Shown here: positions 27,237 through 34,905 of the stretch, piece after piece
How the letters are laid out: every line of letters begins with the position of its first letter
Position numbering within the stretch: the first letter of the stretch is position 1
Assembly: GCA_014192545.1 (NCBI GenBank)
Contig: BJHL01000001.1
Location: 420,380-484,379, forward strand
Source: Phycisphaerae bacterium
GTDB taxonomy: Bacteria > Planctomycetota > Phycisphaerae > Phycisphaerales > UBA1924
DNA length: 64,000 bases
Direction of reading: 5' to 3'
Program-made: the position numbers and the translations under genes
Notes under the pieces: generated by a model
What the model was told of the DNA's origin: nothing
Databases searched by the model: none
What the model saw: the letters and a program-made list of their open reading frames with translations, nothing else

Positions 27237-27512
27237 ATGCCGAATGTGTGCCCTCTGACTGGTAAGAAGACTTCTCGCGGCATGAAGCGCGCCTGGCGCG
27301 GTCAAGCGGTTGCCAAGGGCGGCTTCGGCCTCAAGCCCACGGGCATCACTCGCCGGAGCTTCAAGCCCAACCTGCAAGCGGTGGTTGCGGTGATGGACGG
27401 CAAGCAGACGCGCGTTCGCGTGTCGACCAAGGCCATCCGCACGGGGATGGTGGTGAAGGCGCTGAAGCGCAAGTACGGGTATACGCGTCAGCAGAAGGCT
27501 GCGGCGAACTAA
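27237..27512 (+). CDS. rpmB: 50S ribosomal protein L28
   Basis: A 91-residue L28: [15 protein letters not shown] at the start, the PNLQAV motif in the middle, and [20 protein letters not shown] at the end. It is slightly longer than typical L28 because of a basic insertion between the start and PNLQ ([16 protein letters not shown]). GAGGTGG precedes ATG 27237. It is monocistronic: a strong terminator follows 23 bases after the stop. Confidence 0.95.
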   Translation: MPNVCPLTGKKTSRGMKRAWRGQAVAKGGFGLKPTGITRRSFKPNLQAVVAVMDGKQTRVRVSTKAIRTGMVVKALKRKYGYTRQQKAAAN

Positions 27513-27534
27513 AGCTCATGTGATTCAACAGAAC

Positions 27535-27561
27535 CCACGGATTTGGTCCGTGGGTTTTTTG
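27535..27561 (+). terminator. Intrinsic terminator of rpmB
   Basis: CCCACGGA (27535-27542) pairs with TCCGTGGG (27548-27555), followed by TTTTTT. Confidence 0.9.
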
Positions 27562-27587
27562 CTTTTGCCGATCGTGATGGAATCCTG

Positions 27588-27606
27588 CCGCCCCGGAGGG
27601 GCGGCC
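27588..27606. repeat. Palindrome GCCGCCCC/GGGGCGGC
   Basis: A perfect 8-bp stem with a GGA loop, followed by CCACC, just before mcsA. It may pair in the mcsA leader. It resembles the other GGTGGC-type palindromes of the window. Confidence 0.5.
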
Positions 27607-27622
27607 CACCTAACAATCAATT

Positions 27623-28222
27623 ATGAACCGCAAATGCGACCACTGCGACCGCGAAGCGACGGTTCACGAAGTTACCGTGCGGAACGGCGTGAAGATCGAG
27701 CGCCATTTGTGCGAGGAATGCGCGCATGCGAGCGGGATTTCAATCCAGCCGCAGAAGCCGATTGATGAGCTCATCAAGCATTTTGTCGTAGCGCAGGGAT
27801 TGACGCCTGTGGTGCCACCTGCGGCGCAGCCAGCAAGGGCGAATGCGTGTCCGACGTGCAAGACGACGTTCGCAGAGTTCAAGCAGCATGGGTTGCTTGG
27901 ATGTGCGGATTGCTATCGCGCGTTTGAAGGGCAGTTGTTGCCGCTGCTGGAACGGGCGCATGAGGGTGGGCAGACGCACGTGGGCAAGCTGCCCAAGCGG
28001 GCGATGAGTGAAGTGGGTGAAGAAGCGGTGCGTGAAGCGGCGGCGCGCGTGGCGGAAGAACGCGAGCAGCGTGTGCGGATGATTCGCGCGGAGCTTGATC
28101 AAGCAGTGAAGGACGAGCGATACGAGATGGCGGCGAAGCTGCGCGACCAACTGAGGAAGATCGAACTGCGCGAGTCGCAGGCGATGCAAACTGATGCAGC
28201 GAACGAAGGCGGTGCAGCGTGA
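27623..28222 (+). CDS. mcsA: McsA-like activator of protein arginine kinase
   Basis: A 199-residue protein with four zinc-binding CxxC pairs (CDHC, CEEC, CPTC, CADC) in the first ~95 residues and a UVR coil near the end (ELDQAVKDERYEMAAKLRDQLRKIE). McsA activates McsB and links it to ClpC. The stop overlaps the GTG start of mcsB (GTGA), so the two are coupled. The UVR coil is the same type as in ClpC at 7105. Confidence 0.9.
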   Translation: MNRKCDHCDREATVHEVTVRNGVKIERHLCEECAHASGISIQPQKPIDELIKHFVVAQGLTPVVPPAAQPARANACPTCKTTFAEFKQHGLLGCADCYRAFEGQLLPLLERAHEGGQTHVGKLPKRAMSEVGEEAVREAAARVAEEREQRVRMIRAELDQAVKDERYEMAAKLRDQLRKIELRESQAMQTDAANEGGAA

Positions 28223-29379
28223 GCGAGCAACCGTCTGATGTACCTTCGCAGCAGCCTGAGGGCGAGAAGCCGCAGCCGGCTCAGCCAGCACTCGAAATGG
28301 GAGCGGCGTGGTTGCGCGGCGATGGCGAATCGCATGATGTTGTTATGTCGTCGCGAGTGCGGCTGGCGCGCAATCTCGCGGGCAGGCCGTTTGCAACCAA
28401 AGCGACCCGGCGTGATCGCGTTGAGACGATGCAGGTTTGTCGCGATTGCGTGATGAATGCGGCGCTGGCGGAGAAAATGATCTGGGTTGATATTCATGGC
28501 TCGCCTGCGCTCGAGCGGCAGTTGCTGGTTGAGCGGCATTTGATCAGCAAGAACCACGGCAAGGGACGCGGCGCGAATCCGAATGAAGACCCGCGCGGCG
28601 TTGCGATCAGCGTGCCTGATGAACGTCTGGCGATCATGGTGAACGAAGAAGATCACTTGCGGCTGCAAGCCATTCGCAGCGGACTGGCGCTAGGTGATGC
28701 ATGGAACGACATCGACGCGATTGATGACAAGATCGAAGCGAAGCTGACGTACGCGTTTAGCTCGAAGTTTGGTTACCTCACGGCGTGCCCGACCAACGTG
28801 GGCACGGGGCTGCGGATGAGTGTGATGTTGCACCTGCCGGGATTGCGATTGACGGGCGAGATTGAAAAAGTGAAGCGTGCGGCGACGGACATGGCTCTTG
28901 CCGTTCGCGGGTTTTATGGCGAAGGCAGCGAGCCGGTTGGCGATTTGTTTCAGATCAGTAATCAGGCGACGCTGGGCAAGAGCGAAGCACAGGTGCTACA
29001 CGAGCTTGAGCGGCAGATTGTGCCGCGAGTGGTGGAGTATGAACGCTTGAGTCGGCGCGAGCTGCTTGCAAAACGCCGCGTGGGGCTTGATGACCAGATC
29101 TGGCGCGCGTGGGGATTGCTGGTGTGTGCGCGATTACTGACGACGGAAGAAGCGATGGGCGCGTTGAGTTTGGTGCGGCTTGGGGTAAGCATGGGGCTGC
29201 TGCGCTCGGCGGGCCCTGGTGCGGAGGGGCCGACGATGCGCGTGATTAATCAATTGATGCTATTGGTGCAGCCCGCGCACTTGCAGCGCGCGGTTGGGCG
29301 CGAGCTTGACCAGGAGCAACGCCGGGCAGCGCGAGCGACGTTGGTGCGGACCAAACTGACGCGACCGAGAATTGCGTGA
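28219..29379 (+). CDS. mcsB: Protein arginine kinase McsB
   Basis: A 386-residue ATP:guanido phosphotransferase that phosphorylates arginines in proteins, marking them for ClpC-ClpP. Family motifs: SSRVRLARNLAGRPF (about 40), MVNEEDHLRLQAIRSG (the catalytic E-x-x-H-x-R, about 138-153), CPTNVGTGLRMSVMLHLP (about 192-209) and an RE-x-RAA-type C-terminal region. It lacks the N-terminal domain of creatine kinases, as McsB does. It starts with GTG 28219 overlapping the mcsA stop. With ClpC in the same window the core of the pathway is present; CtsR is not seen here. Confidence 0.92.
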   Translation: MSEQPSDVPSQQPEGEKPQPAQPALEMGAAWLRGDGESHDVVMSSRVRLARNLAGRPFATKATRRDRVETMQVCRDCVMNAALAEKMIWVDIHGSPALERQLLVERHLISKNHGKGRGANPNEDPRGVAISVPDERLAIMVNEEDHLRLQAIRSGLALGDAWNDIDAIDDKIEAKLTYAFSSKFGYLTACPTNVGTGLRMSVMLHLPGLRLTGEIEKVKRAATDMALAVRGFYGEGSEPVGDLFQISNQATLGKSEAQVLHELERQIVPRVVEYERLSRRELLAKRRVGLDDQIWRAWGLLVCARLLTTEEAMGALSLVRLGVSMGLLRSAGPGAEGPTMRVINQLMLLVQPAHLQRAVGRELDQEQRRAARATLVRTKLTRPRIA

Positions 29380-29445
29380 AGAAGTTCATGCAAGATTGCA
29401 CTCGCGGCTGACGTGCGACTGACGTTTTCGCGCCAATCATCATGC

Positions 29446-30471
29446 ATGAAGCGTTCATTTCTGCGTTTGGCGGTGATTGTTGCTGCGGGTCTTGCGGCGT
29501 GTGTTTTCACTGCTCCCGCGCGTGCGTGGGATGGTTCGGGGCATCGCATGATTACGCGGGTTGCGCTGCGCGGGCTTGCGAGCGACATGCCGGCGTGGAT
29601 CAAGGACGATGCGAGCGTGACTGCGATTGCGGATCAATCGCAGGTGCCTGATCGCTGGCGGGGCGTGAAGGTTGGCCAGCTCACGCACCTCAACAACCCT
29701 GATCACTATTTGGACATTGATGATCTTGAGCCGCTGGGCATGACGCTGCGGACGATGCCCCGGCTGCGGCATGAATATGTGAAGCAGATTGCACTCGCGC
29801 GCGCCAAGCCGGAATTTGCGGGGCCACCTATCGATGAGAAGAAGGATTTTGCGAAGACCGATGAGTATCCGGGCTTCTTGCCCATCGCGGCGATGGAGAC
29901 GTATGGCAAGATCGTCGGCGCGTTCAAGAGCGTGCGCATGCTTGAGATGCTCAACAAGGATGGTGCGAAGGACGTGCAGATCGAAGCAGCGAAGTGGAAC
30001 GCGCGCGTACACATCGGACAACTCTCGCACTTTGTGGGTGATGCGTCGCAGCCTTTGCACACGACCAAGCACCATCACGGTTGGGTGGGTGAAAACCCCA
30101 ACGCCTATACCACCGATCGCGGCATTCACGCGTATATCGATGGCGGCGTGCTGAAGCTGCACAACATCAACGACGCTGATTTGCAAGCGAAGTTTGAGCC
30201 TGAGCGAAAGCTTGATCGCGACGACTTGTTCGGAGAAGTGCTCACGCATCTTGAACGCTCGTATGCGCAGATGGAGCCGCTGTACAAAATGCAGAAGGCG
30301 GGCGAATTGGAGCAGCCTGCGGGCAAGGAGTTCATCATCACGCGGCTTGCGGATGCGGCGAACGAGTTGTCGGCGTTCATTGAAGCGGCGTGGTTCGAAG
30401 CGGCTCCGACGCCTGAAGAAGTGCAGAACATGGTGAAGTTTGAGGGCGAAAAGGGGGCGAACGCACCGTGA
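29446..30471 (+). CDS. S1/P1-type zinc nuclease (secreted)
   Basis: A 341-residue exported protein. ATG 29446 gives a signal peptide (MKRSFLRLAVIVAAGLAACVF..ARA) cleaved before WDGSGH. The new N-terminal Trp and the following His are zinc ligands in the S1/P1 nuclease and phospholipase C family. The second ligand set is in HIGQLSHFVGDASQPLHTTK (about 182-200). Members degrade single-stranded nucleic acids outside the cytoplasm. The stop overlaps the GTG of the MBL-fold gene, so they are coupled. Confidence 0.85.
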   Translation: MKRSFLRLAVIVAAGLAACVFTAPARAWDGSGHRMITRVALRGLASDMPAWIKDDASVTAIADQSQVPDRWRGVKVGQLTHLNNPDHYLDIDDLEPLGMTLRTMPRLRHEYVKQIALARAKPEFAGPPIDEKKDFAKTDEYPGFLPIAAMETYGKIVGAFKSVRMLEMLNKDGAKDVQIEAAKWNARVHIGQLSHFVGDASQPLHTTKHHHGWVGENPNAYTTDRGIHAYIDGGVLKLHNINDADLQAKFEPERKLDRDDLFGEVLTHLERSYAQMEPLYKMQKAGELEQPAGKEFIITRLADAANELSAFIEAAWFEAAPTPEEVQNMVKFEGEKGANAP

Positions 30472-31391
30472 AATCGGCGCGTTTTCTTTTTCTTGGTACG
30501 GGCACGTCAGCAGGCATTCCGATGATCGGCTGCTGCTGCGATGTTTGTCGCAGCACAGACCCGAGCGACAACCGCATGCGTTGCTCGGCGGCGGTCATGT
30601 GGACAGATGACACGAACCAAGATCGCGTTGTGCTCATCGACGCGGGGCCGGATTTGCGTGCGCAGGCGATTCGCGCGGGACTTATGCGGTGTGATGCGAT
30701 TTTCTTTACGCACAATCACGTTGATCACATGTTCGGGCTTGATGAAGTCCGCCGATTCAATGCGGTGCAGCGCACGCCGATTGAGATCATCGCCGACGAA
30801 CACACGATGGCGAGTTTGCGGCGGGTGTATCAACACATTTTCGAGCGCGAGCGGAATGTGAACGACAGTTTTGTCGCGAGCTTGATTCCCAACACCTTGC
30901 CCGAGCGCGAGATTGAAGCGGGTGTTGCGATCATTCGCTGGGGCATGAGCTTTACGCCGATTCGACTGCTGCATGGCCGGTTGCCGGTGCTGGGGTGGAG
31001 AATTGAAAAGGCAGGAAGTACCGGAGTACCGGAGTACCGAAGTACCGAAGGGCAGAGGGTAACGGACGAATCTCCTTCGGTACTTCGGTACTCCGGTACT
31101 TCGGTACTCCCTCTTGCGTACTGCACCGACACTTCGGCGATTCCCACCGAGAGCTGGGCGCGGCTGCGTGGGCTGCGAACGTTGGTGCTTGATTGTCTGC
31201 GTGAGCGAAAGCATCCCACGCATCTGACGATTGACGAAGCGGTCAATATCGCGGCGGAAATCGACGCGAATCAGACGTATTTCATTCACATGAGTCACGA
31301 GTTGCCGCACGAGGCGACCAATGCTCGGCTGCCAGCGAACATGCAGCTTGCGCACGATGGCTTGCTGTTGGAAGATGCACTTACGGCGTGA
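30468..31391 (+). CDS. PhnP-like MBL-fold hydrolase with in-frame repeat insertion
   Basis: A 307-residue metallo-beta-lactamase-fold protein: LGTGTSAGIPMIGC at the start, THNHVDHMFGLDE as metal motif (about 81-93), TDTSAIP and FIHMSHE near the end. This pattern fits PhnP-type cyclic phosphodiesterases. GTG 30468 overlaps the nuclease stop. Between LGWRIEK and PLAYCTDTS lies about 33 residues of unrelated sequence (STGVPEYRSTEG...VLRYSGTSVL), encoded by an inverted repeat array (31014-31111). In relatives these two strands are joined by a short turn, so the repeat has entered a surface loop without breaking the frame. Confidence 0.85.
   Translation: MKSARFLFLGTGTSAGIPMIGCCCDVCRSTDPSDNRMRCSAAVMWTDDTNQDRVVLIDAGPDLRAQAIRAGLMRCDAIFFTHNHVDHMFGLDEVRRFNAVQRTPIEIIADEHTMASLRRVYQHIFERERNVNDSFVASLIPNTLPEREIEAGVAIIRWGMSFTPIRLLHGRLPVLGWRIEKAGSTGVPEYRSTEGQRVTDESPSVLRYSGTSVLPLAYCTDTSAIPTESWARLRGLRTLVLDCLRERKHPTHLTIDEAVNIAAEIDANQTYFIHMSHELPHEATNARLPANMQLAHDGLLLEDALTA
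31014..31111 (+). repeat. Inverted GTACCGAA array inside the MBL gene
   Basis: The left arm 31014-31051 (units GTACCGGA and GTACCGAA) and the right arm 31074-31111 are reverse complements over 38 nt with two differences, around a 22-nt centre. The RNA or single strand would form a very long hairpin. The left arm recurs at 17616-17645. Confidence 0.9.
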
Positions 31392-31611
31392 GCTGGCTGG
31401 CACGGCGCGTGAGCCAGGTTCGTACTCCCGCGTCGGTCGTGAGCGCGATTGCTCGCTCGTTCCTCTTTCATCTGCAAGTCCGGACGTCCGAGACGATTTC
31501 GACACGAAAACGCGGGAATTTTCGACACGGTTGATTGGCAGAGCACAAACACCAAACACACGCCGGACAGTTGCACTTTCGCCCGCTCCGCGCACCTATA
31601 CTCGCCCCCCT

Positions 31612-32502
31612 ATGGCAAAGACACGCGAGATCAAGAAACGCATCAAGGCGGTTGCCAACATTCGTCGCATCACCAAGACGATGCAGATGATCGCCACCAG
31701 CAAGTTCGCGCGCGCCCAGCAAGCGGCGACGGCGGGCAAGCCCTACACCGAAACTTTGTTTGATCTCGTCCAGCAACTGGCTGGCGCGATGGGCAGCGAA
31801 GTGAGCCACCCGCTGCTGGGCAGCGTCAAGCCCGCGCCGGGCGCGAAGGAACTCACGCTGGTCATTACCAGCGATCGCGGCCTGTGCGGCCCTTACAATG
31901 GCTCGGTGCTGCGGACAGCGATGAACTTCTTCAAGAAGAACGACGCTGCCAAAGGCGGCGTGATTGAACTGGTGGGCAAGAAAGGCGCGGGCTTCTTCAA
32001 GTTCGCGGGCATCAACGTCGCTCGCCAGCACAGCCAGTTTGGCGACAAGCCCACGTACGAAAACGTGCAGCAACTGGCCGAGGAATACACCCGCATGTTC
32101 ATCGCGGGCAAAATTTCCAGCGTGCGCGTGATCTACATGAAGTTCCTGAGTACCAGCCGGCAAGCACCGGCGGTTGTGCAACTGCTGCCCTTCCAAACCG
32201 ACAACCTGGGCGCGAAGAAGTCTGAAGCGGCCAAGGGCCCCAACCAGATTTTCGAGTTCGCTCCCAACGCACAAGAACTGCTGGGCGCGATTCTGCCCGC
32301 CGCCGTCAAGGCACTGCTGTTCCAAGCCTTCAACGACGCCGTGGTGAGCGAGCACGTGGCCCGCATGGTGGCAATGAAGAGCGCAACCGACGCCGCTGGC
32401 AAGATGGGCAAGCTGTACACGCGGAAATTCAACCGCGCCCGGCAGGCACAGATTACGACGGAGCTGACGGAAATTATTAGTGGTGCGGCGGCGCTGAAGT
32501 AA
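31612..32502 (+). CDS. atpG: F1 ATP synthase gamma subunit
   Basis: A 296-residue central-stalk subunit: MAKTREIKKRIKAVANIRRITKTMQM at the start, ITSDRGLCGPYNG in the middle (about 86-98) and SEHVARMVAMKSATDAAGKM..YNRARQAQIT-type end (here KFNRARQAQITTELTEIISGAAAL). The helical ends form the coiled coil that turns in alpha3beta3. It stands alone; no other atp gene lies within about 30 kb on either side, which is unusual. ATG 31612 was chosen by family start; no strong Shine-Dalgarno. Confidence 0.95.
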   Translation: MAKTREIKKRIKAVANIRRITKTMQMIATSKFARAQQAATAGKPYTETLFDLVQQLAGAMGSEVSHPLLGSVKPAPGAKELTLVITSDRGLCGPYNGSVLRTAMNFFKKNDAAKGGVIELVGKKGAGFFKFAGINVARQHSQFGDKPTYENVQQLAEEYTRMFIAGKISSVRVIYMKFLSTSRQAPAVVQLLPFQTDNLGAKKSEAAKGPNQIFEFAPNAQELLGAILPAAVKALLFQAFNDAVVSEHVARMVAMKSATDAAGKMGKLYTRKFNRARQAQITTELTEIISGAAALK

Positions 32503-32544
32503 CGTGTAAGAACCACGCCTGTTCATCATGCAAACGTTTCGTGC

Positions 32545-32570
32545 AACGCCTCGCTCTGTAGCGAGGCGTT
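32545..32570 (+). terminator. Hairpin after atpG
   Basis: AACGCCTCGCT (32545-32555) pairs with AGCGAGGCGTT (32560-32570), eleven base pairs. The T-run is weak (GTTGTC), so it may work as terminator or as 3'-end stabiliser. Confidence 0.6.
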
Positions 32571-32596
32571 GTCAGACAGACCTATCGTTGCTTTGA

Positions 32597-33373
32597 GTGT
32601 CCGCTCCAAGCACGCTTCAATTCTCGTACGTACACGATTGGCGTGGTGACGCGGCGTATGTCGACCATTTGCTACTGCTTTATCCGGGCTTGCGCAAACT
32701 TTCGAGCATGGAGCGCAGAGTTCAACTCGTTTCCTGCGTGCCCATGCTCGTCCTTTTTCTTGTGATGGGCTTGATATTGGTCAGCGCAAAAGTTCCCGAT
32801 CTATGGCCATTCGGGTTATTCTTGGGCGCAGCTGTTTGGGTTCCTTACTACCTGTACGCGCGGCAGCGGCAGTTGCCGTGGATCAGGTACTTGGACCTAC
32901 TGCTTGAACATCAACGCAGCTGCTCTACCGCAGCACTGCAGCAGCGGGCTGTTGTAATCGACGACGGTGGCGTGACAATCACGGCAGACATGACGAGGAT
33001 GACACTTTTTTGGCAGAACTTCGAAGACGTCGTCACGTTCGATTCCCATGTCATGTTGACGTATACGGAAAAGTGCAACGGCATTTGTTTCCCGCTCAGC
33101 GCTTTCGGTGAAGTTGCCCAGTCCGACGCCGCGATCGCAAACCTTCGCGCATGGCTGATTTTGAAAGGTGTCGATCAGTCCATCCGGTGTCGTGCGGCCG
33201 TTGCAAGTGATTCGTTCGCGTGCGAGTGCGGCCACGATCTCATTGGTCTGACGACTAATGTCTGCCCCGAGTGCGGCAAGCGCTGGACATATTTTGGAAT
33301 GATGCTCGAAACTTCTATCCGCAAGCATGGCGAGAAGCATCGTTTTTTTCGAACACTTTTCTCTGGCTTGTAA
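32597..33373 (+). CDS. Hypothetical membrane protein with C-terminal zinc ribbon
   Basis: A 258-residue protein with two membrane segments (about 48-66 and 70-90) followed by a soluble domain (about 110-200) that resembles YcxB-like domains (VTITADMTRMTLFWQNFEDV) and a short zinc ribbon near the end (CECGHDL...CPECGKRW). Zinc ribbons of this CxCG...CPECG form are frequent at the ends of planctomycete membrane proteins. Function unknown. Start GTG 32597 is the only one that covers the N-terminal part; it has no clear Shine-Dalgarno. Confidence 0.65.
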   Translation: MSAPSTLQFSYVHDWRGDAAYVDHLLLLYPGLRKLSSMERRVQLVSCVPMLVLFLVMGLILVSAKVPDLWPFGLFLGAAVWVPYYLYARQRQLPWIRYLDLLLEHQRSCSTAALQQRAVVIDDGGVTITADMTRMTLFWQNFEDVVTFDSHVMLTYTEKCNGICFPLSAFGEVAQSDAAIANLRAWLILKGVDQSIRCRAAVASDSFACECGHDLIGLTTNVCPECGKRWTYFGMMLETSIRKHGEKHRFFRTLFSGL

Positions 33374-33403
33374 TGTGACGTGCACACTACTTTCGCATTT
33401 GCA

Positions 33404-33540
33404 TCACGTCTGGCCTTTTCCCCCCGCCACTTCCCTCGGCGTCGGTGGCGGCACCAGCGGATACGCCACGCCGCACTCGGGACACTTGGCAGGGCCGCAG
33501 CCAGCACCATGTTCGTGAAATTGAACGAGATATAAGCTGC
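33404..33540 (-). pseudogene. Remnant of a zinc-ribbon protein C-terminus
   Basis: One minus-strand frame reads SLYLVQFHEHGAGCGP, then AKCPECGVAYPLVPPPTP and a TGA at 33404-33406. The C-x4-C-x2-C and the smooth protein-like composition look genuine, but the frame has no ATG, GTG or TTG before it enters the hydrolase gene in another frame. I take it as the decayed end of a gene. Confidence 0.35.
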
Positions 33541-33552
33541 GCAGACGCTCGC

Positions 33553-34812
33553 TTACTTCACCAGCACCGGCAGCGTCCCCGTCGCGCCGCCGCCTTTGCC
33601 GTCGCGAAGGTAGACGTAGATGCGATACACGCCCGCCTGCGCAGGCAGCGTAATAGTCGCGCCGGTCGTGCTGGCGTCATGCACGGACTTTGCAAGTTGC
33701 TCGGGCGTGGCCATGAAGTCGCCGCCGGTTTCGTACTGGTTGGTTTCGCGCAGCAGCACCCACTCGGCCGTCATCGCGTCCTTTTCAGGGTCGCTCGCGA
33801 CGAGTTTCACCTTCACGTTCGCGCCCGGCGCGCCGCGATCGGCTCCATCAAACGCAAACGTTTCAATGACCGGCACGCGATTGGCCGGTGCTTTGCCCGT
33901 CCACAGTTCGCTCATGGTGTCGGCGGACGCAAGGCGCGTGTCATCCGGCAGCAACATGCCGAACCATGTCGCGGTTGCTTCAAACTTGTGGCCCCACAAG
34001 AACGCGTACGAACCCAGGCACGTGCCTTTCGCCGCAAGCACCGACTTTTCATACGTGTTGCGAAACGCGCTGGCTTTTTGCGTGCTCGTCAATTCGCTGG
34101 GCGCACCAAAATCGTTGCGACCAACTTCCCACGTGCCGTTGGGGCCAAACTCGGTGATGATGTAGGGCTTGGTACCGCCAAACTTCTTGTATCGCTCCGC
34201 AACTGAAGGCCCGCCGCCGTAACTGTTGATGCCGATGATGTCGATCGCCGGACAGAGGCGATGAATGTTCTTGACCTTCTGCCCCTGCCCGCCCATTTCA
34301 GCAATCACGGTCATCGTCGGGTGGTTGGGGTCAAGCTGCTTGGCCATCGCCGCGATGTTGTTGATCGCCGACCAGATCGCCGCGTCATCGCCTTCGCCTT
34401 CCATCTCGTTGCCGATGCCCCACATGAGCACCGCGGGGTGATCCTTGTACTTGAGAATCGCGGCTTTGGCTTTTTCGTACTGCTCGGCAACTTGATCGGC
34501 GTTGTTGTAATCGAATCCATGCCGCTCGTGTTCAAGCCAGATGCCAACCGTCACGGTGAGCCCGAGTTTGTGCGCGTCATCAAGCTGCTTGTCGATGTTG
34601 TCGGCTCCCCACAAGCGAATGGAGTTGCCGCCCACGGTCTTGAGCAAATCAGGCGAAGCTGTGCCGCCCGCGCCGGTGACGAAGTAGGGCTTGCCGTCTC
34701 GCAGCAACGTGTACGCGCCGGGTGCGCCCGAGAGCGAAACCGGTACGGGCTGCGCCATCGCAGCAGAAGCAAGCGAGAGGAGACCAGCGACGACGAAAGC
34801 GCGATTTGCCAT
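33553..34812 (-). CDS. Secreted glycoside hydrolase (TIM barrel, clan A type)
   Basis: A 419-residue exported protein with signal peptide MANRAFVVAGLLSLASAAMAQ. A TIM barrel covers about 30-300. Candidate acid/base Glu lies in MWGIGNEMEGEG (about 133) and candidate nucleophile Glu in PYIITEFGP (about 215), as in GH2/GH5/GH72-like clan A enzymes; SIRLWGADN and DIIGINSYGGG also fit. A C-terminal beta domain (about 305-419) ends it. Likely acts on a beta-linked glycan outside the cytoplasm; the exact family is unsure. Confidence 0.78.
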   Translation of the reverse strand: MANRAFVVAGLLSLASAAMAQPVPVSLSGAPGAYTLLRDGKPYFVTGAGGTASPDLLKTVGGNSIRLWGADNIDKQLDDAHKLGLTVTVGIWLEHERHGFDYNNADQVAEQYEKAKAAILKYKDHPAVLMWGIGNEMEGEGDDAAIWSAINNIAAMAKQLDPNHPTMTVIAEMGGQGQKVKNIHRLCPAIDIIGINSYGGGPSVAERYKKFGGTKPYIITEFGPNGTWEVGRNDFGAPSELTSTQKASAFRNTYEKSVLAAKGTCLGSYAFLWGHKFEATATWFGMLLPDDTRLASADTMSELWTGKAPANRVPVIETFAFDGADRGAPGANVKVKLVASDPEKDAMTAEWVLLRETNQYETGGDFMATPEQLAKSVHDASTTGATITLPAQAGVYRIYVYLRDGKGGGATGTLPVLVK

Positions 34813-34905
34813 GTGGAAACATAGCCGGGCAGCGTGATGCTCATTCGCAAGCGGTTCGGCAAGCAGATAAATGCATCGGTTTTCCGCAGGTTTCGCCGGG
34901 CCTGC

